This document shows, one piece after another, positions 43,425 through 51,956 of a stretch of DNA of 64,000 nt. The translations under genes were made by a program, and so were the position numbers. Positions within the stretch are counted from its first letter, which is position 1. Each line of letters begins with the position of its first letter. The stretch spans positions 5,642,001 to 5,706,000 of the forward strand of contig NZ_FNSO01000004.1 in the NCBI RefSeq assembly GCF_900105945.1, written 5' to 3'. Origin of the DNA: Amycolatopsis tolypomycina (GTDB lineage: Bacteria > Actinomycetota > Actinomycetes > Mycobacteriales > Pseudonocardiaceae). The notes under the pieces are model-generated. The model was given only the letters and a program-made list of their open reading frames with translations. It made no database searches and was not told the DNA's origin.

Positions 43425-44108
43425 GTGGTGGATGACAGCTCGCAGCGCGCTCTGCCCGTCATCACGGTCTTCCTGGTCGACGACCACGAACTCGTGCGGC
43501 GCGGCGTCGCCGAACTCGTCGGCGACGAACCCGACCTGAGCGTCGTCGGGCAGGCTTCGTCGATGGCCGAAGCGCTGGCCAGGGTGCCCGCGCTGCGCCC
43601 GGACGTGGCGGTGCTGGACGTCCGGCTCCCCGACGGCAGCGGCGTGCAGCTGTGCCGCGACCTGCGCGCGGCGCTGCCCGGCCTGCGATGCGTGATGCTG
43701 ACGTCCTTCACCGACGCGGATTCGATGGTCGACGCGGTCCTGGCCGGTGCCGAAGGTTATGTGATCAAGGACGTGAAGGGGCTGCAGCTGGTCGACGCGA
43801 TCCGCCGGGTGGGGTCGGGTGAGACCCTGCTGGACGGCCGGGCGGTCGCCGCGCTGGTGGCCGAGCTGCGCGCGAAGACCGGGGAACCGGGTCCGCTGGC
43901 GGGGCTGAGCGAGCAGGAGCTGGTGCTGCTGGACCTGCTCGGGGAAAGCCTGACGAACCGGCAGATCGCCGAGCGGATGTTCCTGGCCGAGAAGACCGTC
44001 AAGAACTACGTGTCCCGCCTGCTGGCGAAACTCGGGCTGGAGCGCCGGTCCCAGGCGGCGGTCCTGGTCACCGGGATCCACGGCGCGCAACGGCGGCCGG
44101 GCGGTTAA
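43425..44108 (+). CDS. NarL/LuxR-type response regulator (DevR/DosR-like)
   Basis: 227 residues. The receiver domain has the acidic pair in [20 protein letters not shown], the phospho-acceptor Asp in [15 protein letters not shown], and Lys in GYVIKDVKG. The LuxR-type HTH is [20 protein letters not shown] with [30 protein letters not shown] matches the DosR recognition-helix region. It is the probable partner of the DevS-like kinase at 45.1 kb, from which it is separated by the nitroreductase-like gene, and the likely reader of the DosR-box-like sites in this island. Confidence 0.92.
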   Translation: MVDDSSQRALPVITVFLVDDHELVRRGVAELVGDEPDLSVVGQASSMAEALARVPALRPDVAVLDVRLPDGSGVQLCRDLRAALPGLRCVMLTSFTDADSMVDAVLAGAEGYVIKDVKGLQLVDAIRRVGSGETLLDGRAVAALVAELRAKTGEPGPLAGLSEQELVLLDLLGESLTNRQIAERMFLAEKTVKNYVSRLLAKLGLERRSQAAVLVTGIHGAQRRPGG

Positions 44109-44971
44109 CGGCCGAACGGGTGCTCGTCGCTGATCACGACGTCTTCGAGCTGTGTCTGCGTGGGGGACGCAACGGCGGTGCCGTGGCCGAGCCGCAGCAT
44201 GACCTGCGGCCAGAGCCCGCCGCCGAGCAGCTGCCGCAGTTCACGCCGGGCCGCCGGTACGGCCATCACCTGCGAGGAGAGCGCCGCCGAAAGCCCTGCG
44301 GCGGCGGCCGTGAGCAGAACCCGCTGCAGGGCTTGACCGGCCTGGAGCCGGCCGAGAGCGGTGTCGTGCAGCGAGCCGATCACCACGACCAGCCGACCGG
44401 GCTCGATGTCGAGGTCGCTCCCACCACCGGGGCCGGGCGTGGCCGGCGGGAGTTCCGTGCGGTGCATGATGTCGCGCAGCTGGGGCACCTGGTCGTCGGT
44501 GATGGTGGCCAGCCAGGCGCGTTCCACCTCGGCCGCCCGCCGGAGCTGGCGCCGCACCGCGTCGGGGACGACGGCGGCGGTGAACGGGCGGCGGTTGCTC
44601 TGCCGTCCGGCGATGGCCGCCACGAGCTCCCGGTCCACCGGGGCGATCGTCTCGTAGCCGTTCGGCCGCACGACGGCGAGCAGGTCGGGCCGGTCCGCGG
44701 TGGGGAACAGGCGCGTATCGGCGTGGCTGCTCTGCGCCTTGATCGCCAGCCGGAGGTTCAGCAGAGCGGCCCCGCAGTCCAGCATGCGTTCCCGCTGGTC
44801 GCTGTCGGTACCGGTGGAGAGCGAATCCGCGTACAGCTCGACGGCGTCCGGCGTGCACTGGAACCGCCACGGCCGCCCGCGGCGCAGCGGCGGCGGAGCC
44901 GTGGCCGCGAGAAGCACGGATCGCATCTGGCTCTCGCTGAGGTGCCCGACGGGCATGACACCGGTCTTCAT
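44105..44971 (-). CDS. Acg-type nitroreductase-family protein
   Basis: 288 residues from an ATG at 44971. Features include [60 protein letters not shown] and [20 protein letters not shown], the order seen in Acg (Rv2032-like) proteins, which bind FMN in a degenerate nitroreductase fold and belong to DosR regulons. It converges on devR with overlapping TAA stops and is divergent from the kinase gene. Confidence 0.85.
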   Translation of the reverse strand: MKTGVMPVGHLSESQMRSVLLAATAPPPLRRGRPWRFQCTPDAVELYADSLSTGTDSDQRERMLDCGAALLNLRLAIKAQSSHADTRLFPTADRPDLLAVVRPNGYETIAPVDRELVAAIAGRQSNRRPFTAAVVPDAVRRQLRRAAEVERAWLATITDDQVPQLRDIMHRTELPPATPGPGGGSDLDIEPGRLVVVIGSLHDTALGRLQAGQALQRVLLTAAAAGLSAALSSQVMAVPAARRELRQLLGGGLWPQVMLRLGHGTAVASPTQTQLEDVVISDEHPFGR

Positions 44972-45035
44972 GGACGGCTCCGAACTCCTGGAATCATGGC
45001 TGTCCCTCACCGTCCGCCGGGCTCCGGCGCGGGCC

Positions 45036-45053
45036 AAGGGCCGAACGGCACCC
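45036..45053. promoter_or_regulatory. DosR/DevR-box-like site between Acg-like gene and the DevS-like kinase
   Basis: AAGGGCC-GAAC-GGCACCC, located 65 bp upstream of the Acg-like start and 88 bp upstream of the kinase start. The same GGGCCGAACGGCACC string partly recurs on the minus strand just before devR (43388-43407, CCGAACGGCACCCG). Confidence 0.4.
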
Positions 45054-45140
45054 GTGGCCGGGCGAAGGTCGCCGGTTGCGAACGTGGTTCGGTTCCCCCG
45101 GAACCCGCCACGGGCCGCACCGCCGTGCCACTGTGGTGGC

Positions 45141-46616
45141 ATGCCCGAGGAAACGACGTCGGGCCGGGACCGGATGGACGCGCTGCCCGCGGCCGTCCTC
45201 GCCTTCTCCGCCGGTCTGGAGCTCGAGACCACGCTGCACCGGATCGTCACCGCCGCCGCCGGCCTGATCGGCGCCCGCTGCGGCGCGCTGACCCTGCTCG
45301 ACGAGAACGGCCGGACCACCGGGTTCGCCGCCACGGGCGTCGACGACGCGACCTCGCGCCGCCTCCCGCCGATGCCGGCAGTCCTCGACGTCCCGCTCGT
45401 GGTCCGGGGCGCGGTCCTCGGCCGGCTGTGCCTCGGCGGCGAGCGGCCGTTCACCGCCGACGACGAACGGGCGATCGTCGCGCTGGCGGCGGCGGCCGGG
45501 ATCGCCGTGGACAACGCGCGGCTCTACGAGGAGAGCCGGAGCAGGCAGCGGTGGCTGGAAGCGACCGGGGAGATCTCCGCCGAACTCCTCGGCGGCACCG
45601 ACGTCCACACGGTGCTGCGCCTGGTCGCGAGCCGGGCCGCCGAACTCACCGGCGCCGTGGACGCGCTCATCGCCCTGCCCGTGCCGCCCGCTGAGGCACT
45701 GGTCGTCACGGTGTGCGCCGGCCCCGACGCCGAGGAGCTGACCGGTCGCCGGATCCCGCTCGACGGGTCGACCTCCGGCGCGGTCCTGCGCGACCACGTC
45801 CCGCGCAGCGTGCCGAACCTGGCCTACGGCCTGGGTGCGGACCTCGGGCCGGCGCTGGCGGTGCGGTTGCGCTCCGGCGAGTCCACCGCGGGCGTGCTCC
45901 TGGCGATCCGCGCTTCCGGCGCACCGGGTTTCGACGAGCACGAACTCCAGCTCGTATCCGCCTTCGCCGACCAGGCCGCGCTGGCGCTGCGGGACGCCGA
46001 AAGCCAGGCCACCCGCCGCGAGCTGGACGTGGCGGTGGACCGGGATCGGATCGCCCGCGACCTGCATGACCACGTCATCCAGCGGCTGTTCGCGGTCGGC
46101 ATGGGCATCGAGGGCACCCGCCGCCGGACGGACTCACCCGCGGTCACCGCCCGGCTCACCCGGCACATCGACCAGCTCCAGGACGTCATCGAAGAGATCC
46201 GCAGCGCGATCTTCGCCCTGCACAGCCGGCCGGGAGCGGGTCGTGGCCTGCGGGCGCGCCTGCAGAACGCGATCACCGACGGCTGCGCCGACTCCGCCAT
46301 CCACACGACGGTCCGGCTGTCGGGAGCGTTCGACCGGGTGCCCGCCGGGCTGGCCGAACACGCCGAGGCGGTGGTGCGCGAAGCGGTCAGCAACGTCCTG
46401 CGGCACGCGCGTGCGGCGGAGCTGGCGGTCACCGTATCCCTGGACGAAGACCTGGTCGTCGAGGTTTCCGACACCGGGATCGGGATGCCGGAAGCCGTGG
46501 CCCGCAGCGGGCTGCGCAACCTCGCGCAGCGTGCCGCGGAAGCGGGCGGGTCGTTGCGGCTCGAACGCCCCGCCGACGGTGGCACCTGTCTCAGGTGGAC
46601 GGTTCCGGTGCCTTGA
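45141..46616 (+). CDS. DevS/DosT-like GAF-domain histidine kinase with a shortened first GAF
   Basis: 491 residues. GAF 1 (about 20-125) runs from ELETTLHRIVTAAAGLIGAR directly through GVDDATSRRLPPMPAVLDVP to LVVRGAVLGRLCLGG; the 50-residue middle loop present in DevS/DosT, which holds the haem-ligand region, is missing. GAF 2 (about 140-290) is complete. The HisKA_3 H-box is DRIARDLHDHVIQRLFAVGM and the HATPase shows EAVVREAVSNVLRHARA and VSDTGIGMPEAV. It should phosphorylate the DevR-like regulator but probably does not sense gas by haem in GAF 1. Confidence 0.88.
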   Translation: MPEETTSGRDRMDALPAAVLAFSAGLELETTLHRIVTAAAGLIGARCGALTLLDENGRTTGFAATGVDDATSRRLPPMPAVLDVPLVVRGAVLGRLCLGGERPFTADDERAIVALAAAAGIAVDNARLYEESRSRQRWLEATGEISAELLGGTDVHTVLRLVASRAAELTGAVDALIALPVPPAEALVVTVCAGPDAEELTGRRIPLDGSTSGAVLRDHVPRSVPNLAYGLGADLGPALAVRLRSGESTAGVLLAIRASGAPGFDEHELQLVSAFADQAALALRDAESQATRRELDVAVDRDRIARDLHDHVIQRLFAVGMGIEGTRRRTDSPAVTARLTRHIDQLQDVIEEIRSAIFALHSRPGAGRGLRARLQNAITDGCADSAIHTTVRLSGAFDRVPAGLAEHAEAVVREAVSNVLRHARAAELAVTVSLDEDLVVEVSDTGIGMPEAVARSGLRNLAQRAAEAGGSLRLERPADGGTCLRWTVPVP

Positions 46617-47766
46617 GCCGCAGCGTGTGCGGGTATTCCGTGGCGCGCTTCTGGAAAGAGAGGATCGCGGGGTTGCGGATCGTACCGTCCCGGATCTCGA
46701 CGGCCCGTCCCACCGTTTCGGTCTCCTCCCAAGTGGACTGTCCGGAAAGGACTGTCCGCAGGTGCGGCAGCAGCGCTTCGCTGATCTCCCAGGTCGCCGA
46801 GTTCCACAGGTAGGAGGGACTGTGGTCGACGGCGTAGTAGGTGACGCCGTGGCCGACCGGGAAGGTCGGCCGGGTGAACGTGGTGGGCCGCGCCCAGCTG
46901 AAGCCCATGCCTTCGTCACAGGAGACGTCGACGATCAGGCTGCCCGGGGCGAACGCGGCGAGGTCGTCCTCGATGAGGAAGGTCAGCGGCGCGTCGGTGT
47001 CCTGGAGCACGCAGTTGACGACGATGTCGTGCTCGGCGAGGAAGCCGGCCAGCGGCACCCGGCCGCGGTCGGTGTGCGCGTGGCTGCGCCGGGGGTCGCC
47101 GGGGTGGTTCTTGTCGTGGTCGAAGTGGACCATCGTCGCGGAGTGGATCGGCGAGGCGACCGCGCTGAGGCCGCGGGCCGTGAGGACTTCGACGTCGTGG
47201 ATGCCGTGGGCGTTCAGCGCGGTCACCGCGCCGCGGGCGGTCGCGCCGAAGCCGATCACCACCGCCCGCAGCCGGCGGCCGTAGTCGCCGGTCGAGCCGA
47301 TCAGCTGCAGCGCGTGCAGGACCGAGCAGTAGCCGGCCAGTTCGTTGTTCTTGTGGAAGACGTGCAGCCCGAACGAGCCGTCGCGCCGCCAGTGGTTCAT
47401 GGCTTCGAACGCGATCACGGTCAGCCGCCGGTCGATGGCCAGCTGGGTCAGTTCGGCGTCCTGCACGCAGTGCGGCCAGCCCCACAGCACCTGGCCTTCC
47501 CGGAGTTCCGCGACGTCCTCCCGCAGCGGTTTGGCCAGCAGGACCACGTCGCACTCGGCGATGAGCTGCTCGCGTGTGCGCAGGCCCGCGACCGCGCGCG
47601 CCAGGTGTTCGTCAGGCACGCCGAAAGGTTCGCCGTACCCGTGTTCGAGGTAGATGCGTTCCCGCAGATCGGCGTCGATCCGGTCCAGGTGGTGTGGGTG
47701 GATCGGTAGCCGCCGTTCGTTCTCCTTACGGGAACGCGCGATGACGCCGAGACTGAGCTGGTCCAC
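46591..47766 (-). CDS. Alanine dehydrogenase/PNT-family enzyme (N5-carboxyethylornithine synthase-like)
   Basis: 391 residues from a GTG at 47766 with AAGGGG upstream. The N-terminal VIARSRKENERRLPIHPHHL is the family's substrate-binding start (RKENE...P.HP). Also seen are EAMNHWRRDGSFGLHVFHKN, a nucleotide-binding stretch LRAVVIGFGATARGAVTALN and PGSLIVDVSCDEGMGFSWAR. The family includes alanine dehydrogenase and N5-(carboxyethyl)ornithine synthase, both NAD(P)H-dependent. Alanine dehydrogenase is a hypoxia-linked enzyme in actinobacteria, which fits the DevR/DevS context. Its 3' end overlaps the kinase gene end by 26 bp. Confidence 0.85.
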   Translation of the reverse strand: MDQLSLGVIARSRKENERRLPIHPHHLDRIDADLRERIYLEHGYGEPFGVPDEHLARAVAGLRTREQLIAECDVVLLAKPLREDVAELREGQVLWGWPHCVQDAELTQLAIDRRLTVIAFEAMNHWRRDGSFGLHVFHKNNELAGYCSVLHALQLIGSTGDYGRRLRAVVIGFGATARGAVTALNAHGIHDVEVLTARGLSAVASPIHSATMVHFDHDKNHPGDPRRSHAHTDRGRVPLAGFLAEHDIVVNCVLQDTDAPLTFLIEDDLAAFAPGSLIVDVSCDEGMGFSWARPTTFTRPTFPVGHGVTYYAVDHSPSYLWNSATWEISEALLPHLRTVLSGQSTWEETETVGRAVEIRDGTIRNPAILSFQKRATEYPHTLRLKAPEPST

Positions 47767-47830
47767 GAGGGCCCCTTTGCTAGAACCCAGTCTTAACACA
47801 CCCGGCGCGGCCGTCGTGTACTCTGGGTGT

Positions 47831-47922
47831 TGACCGAGAGCATTTCGCGCGCAAGTGGTCGAACCTGCGCCGTCCTCGGCCCCAATCCGGCGCTGCCAGC
47901 GGCCGGGGACGGGAGCACCGAC
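47831..47922 (+). repeat. Conserved leader sequence, copy 2
   Basis: Homologous to the minus-strand leader at 41056-41150. It ends GGGAGCACCGAC before an ATG (47923) that opens only a 15-codon frame (MPSDPKATLAELRPR). Either the downstream gene is lost or the short frame is itself a leader peptide for the following 70-aa gene. Confidence 0.55.
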
Positions 47923-48082
47923 ATGCCGTCGGACCCGAAAGCCACCCTCGCCGAACTACGGCCGCGCTGAAGCCCGGGCACGTCGCTCGGTGAGCTGTTC
48001 CGCGGCCCGGCCCGCCGCTTGCACTTCCGACGCCGCCCTCCGGCGGCGTACCCGAAAGGATTTCCTGATCAGTACTCCCACC

Positions 48083-48295
48083 ATGGACAGCTCGTTGTTC
48101 AGCCATCCCATCGCGGAACAACCCCGTCCCGGAACGCTCACCACACCCCAGGACAGCCGGTACGGGAGCTTGTTCCGCCAGCCGGTGTACACGCCAGCCC
48201 CCGCTTCCGGAGACGAGACCGAACGCTTTCCGCAGCGCCGGTCCGCCGCGCCCGGCAAGCGAGCGTACGACCCGTCCGGCCGCGCCCGGCGGTGA
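48083..48295 (+). CDS. Small hypothetical protein (70 aa)
   Basis: MDSSLFSHPIAEQPRPGTLT followed by RYGSLFRQPVYTPAPASGDE and a basic tail. A degenerate copy of the GSLFRxPV segment occurs on the minus strand near 51850-51880 (HGSLFRGPV followed by a stop), which argues that this is a real, duplicated gene family. No function is known; the Shine-Dalgarno is weak. Confidence 0.5.
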   Translation: MDSSLFSHPIAEQPRPGTLTTPQDSRYGSLFRQPVYTPAPASGDETERFPQRRSAAPGKRAYDPSGRARR

Positions 48296-48385
48296 CATCG
48301 GTCCTTCGGGACGAAGTGCTTTTCCCGATCTGATCGAGCCGGACATCCCACCACCGGATGTCATCGAGAGAGAAGAAGGTCAGAC

Positions 48386-48532
48386 ATGGACTTCGTGTCC
48401 CGTTACGAGCAGCGGGTGAACCTCGTCGAGAACACGGTGAAGGAGAATTCGCCGCTGTCGGCCGAAGAAGCCCGCACGCTGGCGATCCGCTTGCTGCGGA
48501 CGCTCGAAGAGATCCCTGAGAAGATCCGGTGA
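48386..48532 (+). CDS. Very small protein (48 aa)
   Basis: ATG at 48386 with AGAAGAAGG 5 bp upstream. It starts MDFVSRYEQRVNLVENTVKE and ends RLLRTLEEIPEKIR. It is a compact, charged, wholly helical peptide with clean codon usage. No family recognised. It lies in a run of small stress-island genes on the plus strand. Confidence 0.65.
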   Translation: MDFVSRYEQRVNLVENTVKENSPLSAEEARTLAIRLLRTLEEIPEKIR

Positions 48533-48649
48533 ACGCACTCGTTCGTGGTGGTGACTGGTGACCGCCACGAATTCAGGGGTACCGGCGCCTCAGTGTCTGT
48601 TGCGCAACCGATGAGGCGCGTCGCGATACCACCCGAAGAGACCGGCGCC

Positions 48650-48799
48650 ATGGCGCTCACGCCCGAGCAGCGGTATCGCGGTGCCCGGCTGGTCGCCTCA
48701 GCCGCAAGCGACGCCGAAGATTGCGCTTCGTTGCTCGCCGCGCTCGGCCTGGAGGCCGCCGACGGCGTGTCGGGGAGACCGTCGGACCCGGGCCGATGA
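48650..48799 (+). CDS. Very small protein (49 aa)
   Basis: MALTPEQRYRGARLVASAAS followed by DAEDCASLLAALGL. The RGARLVAxxAxDAEDCxxLLAxLGL pattern recurs in many short actinomycete proteins of unknown function. Start chosen at 48650; an upstream in-frame ATG/GTG extension looks non-coding. Confidence 0.6.
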   Translation: MALTPEQRYRGARLVASAASDAEDCASLLAALGLEAADGVSGRPSDPGR

Positions 48800-48832
48800 C
48801 CGCCGGCGGCGTCGCGGGGGCGAGGCGAGTCC

Positions 48833-49633
48833 GTGACTGGTGAAACCGGGTTGCACCTGGTGCCGCATTACCGGGCGGAGTCGACCGTGGCGACTTTGAC
48901 CGGCGCCTTGACCGAGGCTGGCTATCGGGAGCTGCGTGACGGCGTGCTCAAGCTGGCCACGGACGCGCCGGAGAGCGTCATCGCCGACATCCACGGTCTC
49001 GACGTCGACGACGACAGCCTCTTGAGTGTGTTTACCGTCATCGCGCTGCGGATCGGCGACTGGCCCGGGCTTCCGTTCGCGGTGGTCACCGACCGCGCGG
49101 ATCACGTGGCCCAGCTGGCGGCGCGCGGAGCGAATCTGCCGGTCCACGCCGACGTCCTCGCGGCCGAACAGGCACGCGAGCGCCCGTCCCGCCTGCGGGC
49201 GGCGCAGCTGCTGGCCGCGTCGCCGCACGCCTCCGCGACCGCCCGGGCGTTCGTCGGCCGGACCTGCGCGCAGTGGAACGTGCGCGAGCACGTCGACGAC
49301 GCCCTTATGGTCGCGACCGAGCTGGTGGAGAACGCGATCCTGCACACGACATCGCACCCCCGGCTGCGGCTCGAACTGCGCCCGGACACTTTCACGATCT
49401 CGGTCGCCGACGACGACCCGCGACAGGCCGTCCTGCGCGAGCGCCCCAAAGAGAACGGTCTCGGACTCCGGCTGGTCGCCCAGACCGCACACCGCTGGGG
49501 ATGCAGCCCATCTTGGGTCGGCGGCAAGGTCGTCTGGGCCGTCCTGCTGCCGAACCGGCGGGGACATCCGATCGCCGAAGTGCCCGATCCCCGAGCGTCC
49601 GGGCCGGTACGGCGGCGCCACCGTGACAGGTGA
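48833..49633 (+). CDS. STAS-like/HATPase fusion regulator 1
   Basis: 266 residues. The N-terminal half (about 5-110) resembles a STAS fold (STVATLTGALTEAGYRELRD, SVIADIHGLDVDDDSLLSVF). The C-terminal half is an anti-sigma-type HATPase_c_2 (N-box DDALMVATELVENAILHTTS, G-box ENGLGLRLVAQTAHRWG). Antagonist and kinase-like modules are normally on separate proteins; the fusion suggests an internally controlled anti-sigma/antagonist unit. Its paralogue follows 9 bp downstream. Confidence 0.82.
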   Translation: MTGETGLHLVPHYRAESTVATLTGALTEAGYRELRDGVLKLATDAPESVIADIHGLDVDDDSLLSVFTVIALRIGDWPGLPFAVVTDRADHVAQLAARGANLPVHADVLAAEQARERPSRLRAAQLLAASPHASATARAFVGRTCAQWNVREHVDDALMVATELVENAILHTTSHPRLRLELRPDTFTISVADDDPRQAVLRERPKENGLGLRLVAQTAHRWGCSPSWVGGKVVWAVLLPNRRGHPIAEVPDPRASGPVRRRHRDR

Positions 49634-49642
49634 TCGGAAGCG

Positions 49643-50413
49643 GTGGGGGCGCGCCGCCGAACCGGTGCCGTGATCGCCGGCGGCATCACCCTGGCGCCTG
49701 CTCCCCGGCTCGCCAGCACCCTGGTCACCGTCACCGGGGAACTCGACCTCTCCGGTTACCGGTTTCTGCGTGACGGCCTGCTGAAGGTGGCCGCCGATGG
49801 CCCGCCCGGGCTGATCGCCGACGTCGACGGGCTGGTCATCGACGCACTGTCCCCCGCCACCGTCTTCCCCCTGGTCGCCCGCCGGATCGGGCACTGGCCC
49901 GGCATCCCGTTCACCCTGGTCACCCGTCAGCGGGTGCATCTGCACGCCTTACACGGCCACGGCACCGACCGCCTTGTCGCGGTCTGTGACGACGTCGAGA
50001 CCGCCGAAAACAGCCAGAAGATCCCCACCCGCCGATGGGCCCAGCGGAAGTTCCCCCGCACCGAGGACGCGCCGGAGCTCGCTCGCACGTTCCTCCGGGA
50101 CCGCATCACGGATTGGGGCGTGCCCGAGCTGGCCTACGACGGGCTCCTGGTAGTGGGCGAGCTCGTCGACAACACGCTCCAGCACACCAGGTCCGCACCT
50201 GACGTGCGCCTCGATCTGCGCCGGGGCCTGTTCACCATCGCAGTCGCCGACGAGCACGCCGGTCCGGCGATCCTTCTGGAGCGATCCGGCCTGCGCGACC
50301 CGGGCATCGGCCTGCAGATCGTCACCCAAACCGCGACGTCGTGGGGAAGCAGCCGGCGCTGGTCGGGCGGAAAGGTGGTGTGGGCGACGCTCGCCTCCGC
50401 AAGCGGCAGCTGA
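49643..50413 (+). CDS. STAS-like/HATPase fusion regulator 2
   Basis: 256 residues from a GTG at 49643; a second GTG at 49670 is an alternative start. Same architecture as its neighbour: STAS-like STLVTVTGELDLSGYRFLRD with GLIADVDGLVIDALSPATVF, and HATPase AYDGLLVVGELVDNTLQHTR with GIGLQIVTQTATSWGSSRRW. The two are a tandem duplication that has diverged. They lie upstream of a convergent sigma factor gene. Confidence 0.82.
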   Translation: MGARRRTGAVIAGGITLAPAPRLASTLVTVTGELDLSGYRFLRDGLLKVAADGPPGLIADVDGLVIDALSPATVFPLVARRIGHWPGIPFTLVTRQRVHLHALHGHGTDRLVAVCDDVETAENSQKIPTRRWAQRKFPRTEDAPELARTFLRDRITDWGVPELAYDGLLVVGELVDNTLQHTRSAPDVRLDLRRGLFTIAVADEHAGPAILLERSGLRDPGIGLQIVTQTATSWGSSRRWSGGKVVWATLASASGS

Positions 50414-50492
50414 CCCTCGCGCCGGGCGCCGAATCGCGTGCCCGTGACGGGCCTGCACGTCCTGCTCGATGCCCGGCGAACGCGTCACCGGA

Positions 50493-51050
50493 TCAGTGTG
50501 CGGCAAGGTGCCGGCGCAACGTGGTGAGGGCGCGGTGCTGGCTCACGCGGACCGCGCCCGAACTGGCGACGCCGAGCGCGGCAGCTGTTTCCCGGGCGGA
50601 CAGGCCGAGCATGACCCGCAGCACCACGACATCGCGCTGTTCCGGCCCCAACAGGGCCAGCAGGAAGCCGACCCGCTGACACAGCTCGAGCCGTTCGACT
50701 TGGCGCAACGGCCCCGGCCGGTCGGAAGTCAGCGGGGCGAACTGCGAAACCGGGCGGCTCGCATCGCTTTCCCGGCGGCGGTGAGCGTCGACGACCTTGT
50801 GCGACGCGACGCCGTAGACGAAGCTCATGAACTGGGCAGCACCGTAGCGATAACCCGGCAGCGCACCGAGCACGCCGAGCAGCACCTCCTGCGCGCAGTC
50901 GTCCGCGTCGCTGTCGCGGTAGCACCGGTTTCCCAGGCGCGCCTGGCAGTACCGCAGCACGCCCGGGCGCAACCAGCCCAGCAGCGCCTCGGTCGCGGCG
51001 CGATCCCCTGACATCGCCGAAGCGAGAAGCGCGCCGTCGACCATCGCCAT
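50493..51050 (-). CDS. ECF-type RNA polymerase sigma factor (ShbA-like)
   Basis: 185 residues. Region 2 is RYCQARLGNRCYRDSDADDC with AQEVLLGVLGALPGYRYGAA and FVYGVASHKVVDAHRR; region 4 is LLALLGPEQRDVVVLRVMLG with LSARETAAALGVASSGAVRV. DADDCAQEV and the FVYGIAxHKVxDAHR segment match ShbA, the sigma factor that drives the principal sigma gene hrdB in Streptomyces; an orthologous role is inferred. The following membrane protein gene is on the same strand. Confidence 0.82.
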   Translation of the reverse strand: MAMVDGALLASAMSGDRAATEALLGWLRPGVLRYCQARLGNRCYRDSDADDCAQEVLLGVLGALPGYRYGAAQFMSFVYGVASHKVVDAHRRRESDASRPVSQFAPLTSDRPGPLRQVERLELCQRVGFLLALLGPEQRDVVVLRVMLGLSARETAAALGVASSGAVRVSQHRALTTLRRHLAAH

Positions 51051-51068
51051 GATGAGCCTTTCGGTCGG

Positions 51069-51533
51069 TCAGGTCCGGGTGGTCAGGTACGGAGCGGGAT
51101 CACCGCCGGCCCGGGCGCCATCGGCCAGCCAGCGGAGGAACCCGCTGCGGTCCCGTCGTTCGATTTCGTCGAGGAAGTCCTGCCGGCGCTCGACGACGAG
51201 CCGACGCGCCTGCAGATCGGCGGCGAGGAGCAGGAGGAAGTAGCTGCGCCGCCACGCCAGGCACAGCTCCTCGGTCGCCATGCCGGCCACCGGGACGGGC
51301 GGTGGTACCGAAGACCCGGGCGGCTCGGCCGCGGCGGGTGCCGGGCCCACCGGTGGCTCGGGCCCGGCCGTCCCGGCGTCGCCGCGCGCCAGCAACGGGA
51401 CAAGGAAAGCCACGAGCAGCCCGGCGCTGCCGCCGAGCAGCAGCCAGCCGACCCGCGGCAGGGCCGGCGCACCGATCGTGGTCAAGACGCAAGCGGGACC
51501 GAGCAGACCGGCCAGCACCACGCGCCCCACCAT
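51069..51533 (-). CDS. Small membrane protein upstream of the ShbA-like gene
   Basis: 154 residues from the ATG at 51533. Two N-terminal membrane helices (VGRVVLAGLLGPACVLTTIG, VGWLLLGGSAGLLVAFLVPL) are followed by a Pro-rich linker and a cytoplasmic helical part (LCLAWRRSYFLLLLAADLQA, RRQDFLDEIERRDRSGFLRW). No anti-sigma zinc motif is present. It sits 18 bp upstream of the sigma gene and may regulate it, but that is only positional. Confidence 0.7.
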   Translation of the reverse strand: MVGRVVLAGLLGPACVLTTIGAPALPRVGWLLLGGSAGLLVAFLVPLLARGDAGTAGPEPPVGPAPAAAEPPGSSVPPPVPVAGMATEELCLAWRRSYFLLLLAADLQARRLVVERRQDFLDEIERRDRSGFLRWLADGARAGGDPAPYLTTRT

Positions 51534-51539
51534 CGTGTC

Positions 51540-51956
51540 CTCACGTCCGGTTCGGTTGCCGGCTGACGCGGCCGGCAACGGGAAACAGGATCGCCGGGGT
51601 CTGGGGCGTTACGGGCAGTCTAGTCCTCGGAAGAGGAAACGGGGTTGGTCTCTTCGGTTGCCGCCGGGCCGGGATTGCCGACGTCTTCCGCTCGCCCCCA
51701 GACCCAGCGTGAGCCCACCCGGTGGTCTGCTCACCGAGCTGACCGGTCGTGGCCGATGACGAGGACACAGTCACCAGTTGTCGCTGCGTGGGGCGGCTGG
51801 ACGGGGCAGATGGCCGCCGATCGGCCTCGTTGTCGGAAAGGGACGCCCGGGGCCTACACCGGTCCGCGGAACAAGCTCCCGTGTGGATGTCTGCAATGGA
51901 CCAAAGGACCGCAAGCCGCGCGCAAGAACCGTCGGCCTCGAGGGAAATGCACGCCG
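51540..51956. other. Gene-poor stretch with a degenerate copy of the 70-aa gene
   Basis: No intact gene. On the minus strand near 51840-51895 the sequence contains GGGAGCTTGTTCCGC and CCGGTGTA, matching the 48083-48295 gene around its GSLFRQPVYTP codons, but a stop follows GSLFRGPV. Probable pseudogene fragment; the rest shows no coding signal. Confidence 0.4.

Noticed and set aside
45835..47709. 624-codon plus-strand frame
   Set aside because: Out-of-frame shadow of the kinase gene continuing antisense through the alanine-dehydrogenase-like gene.
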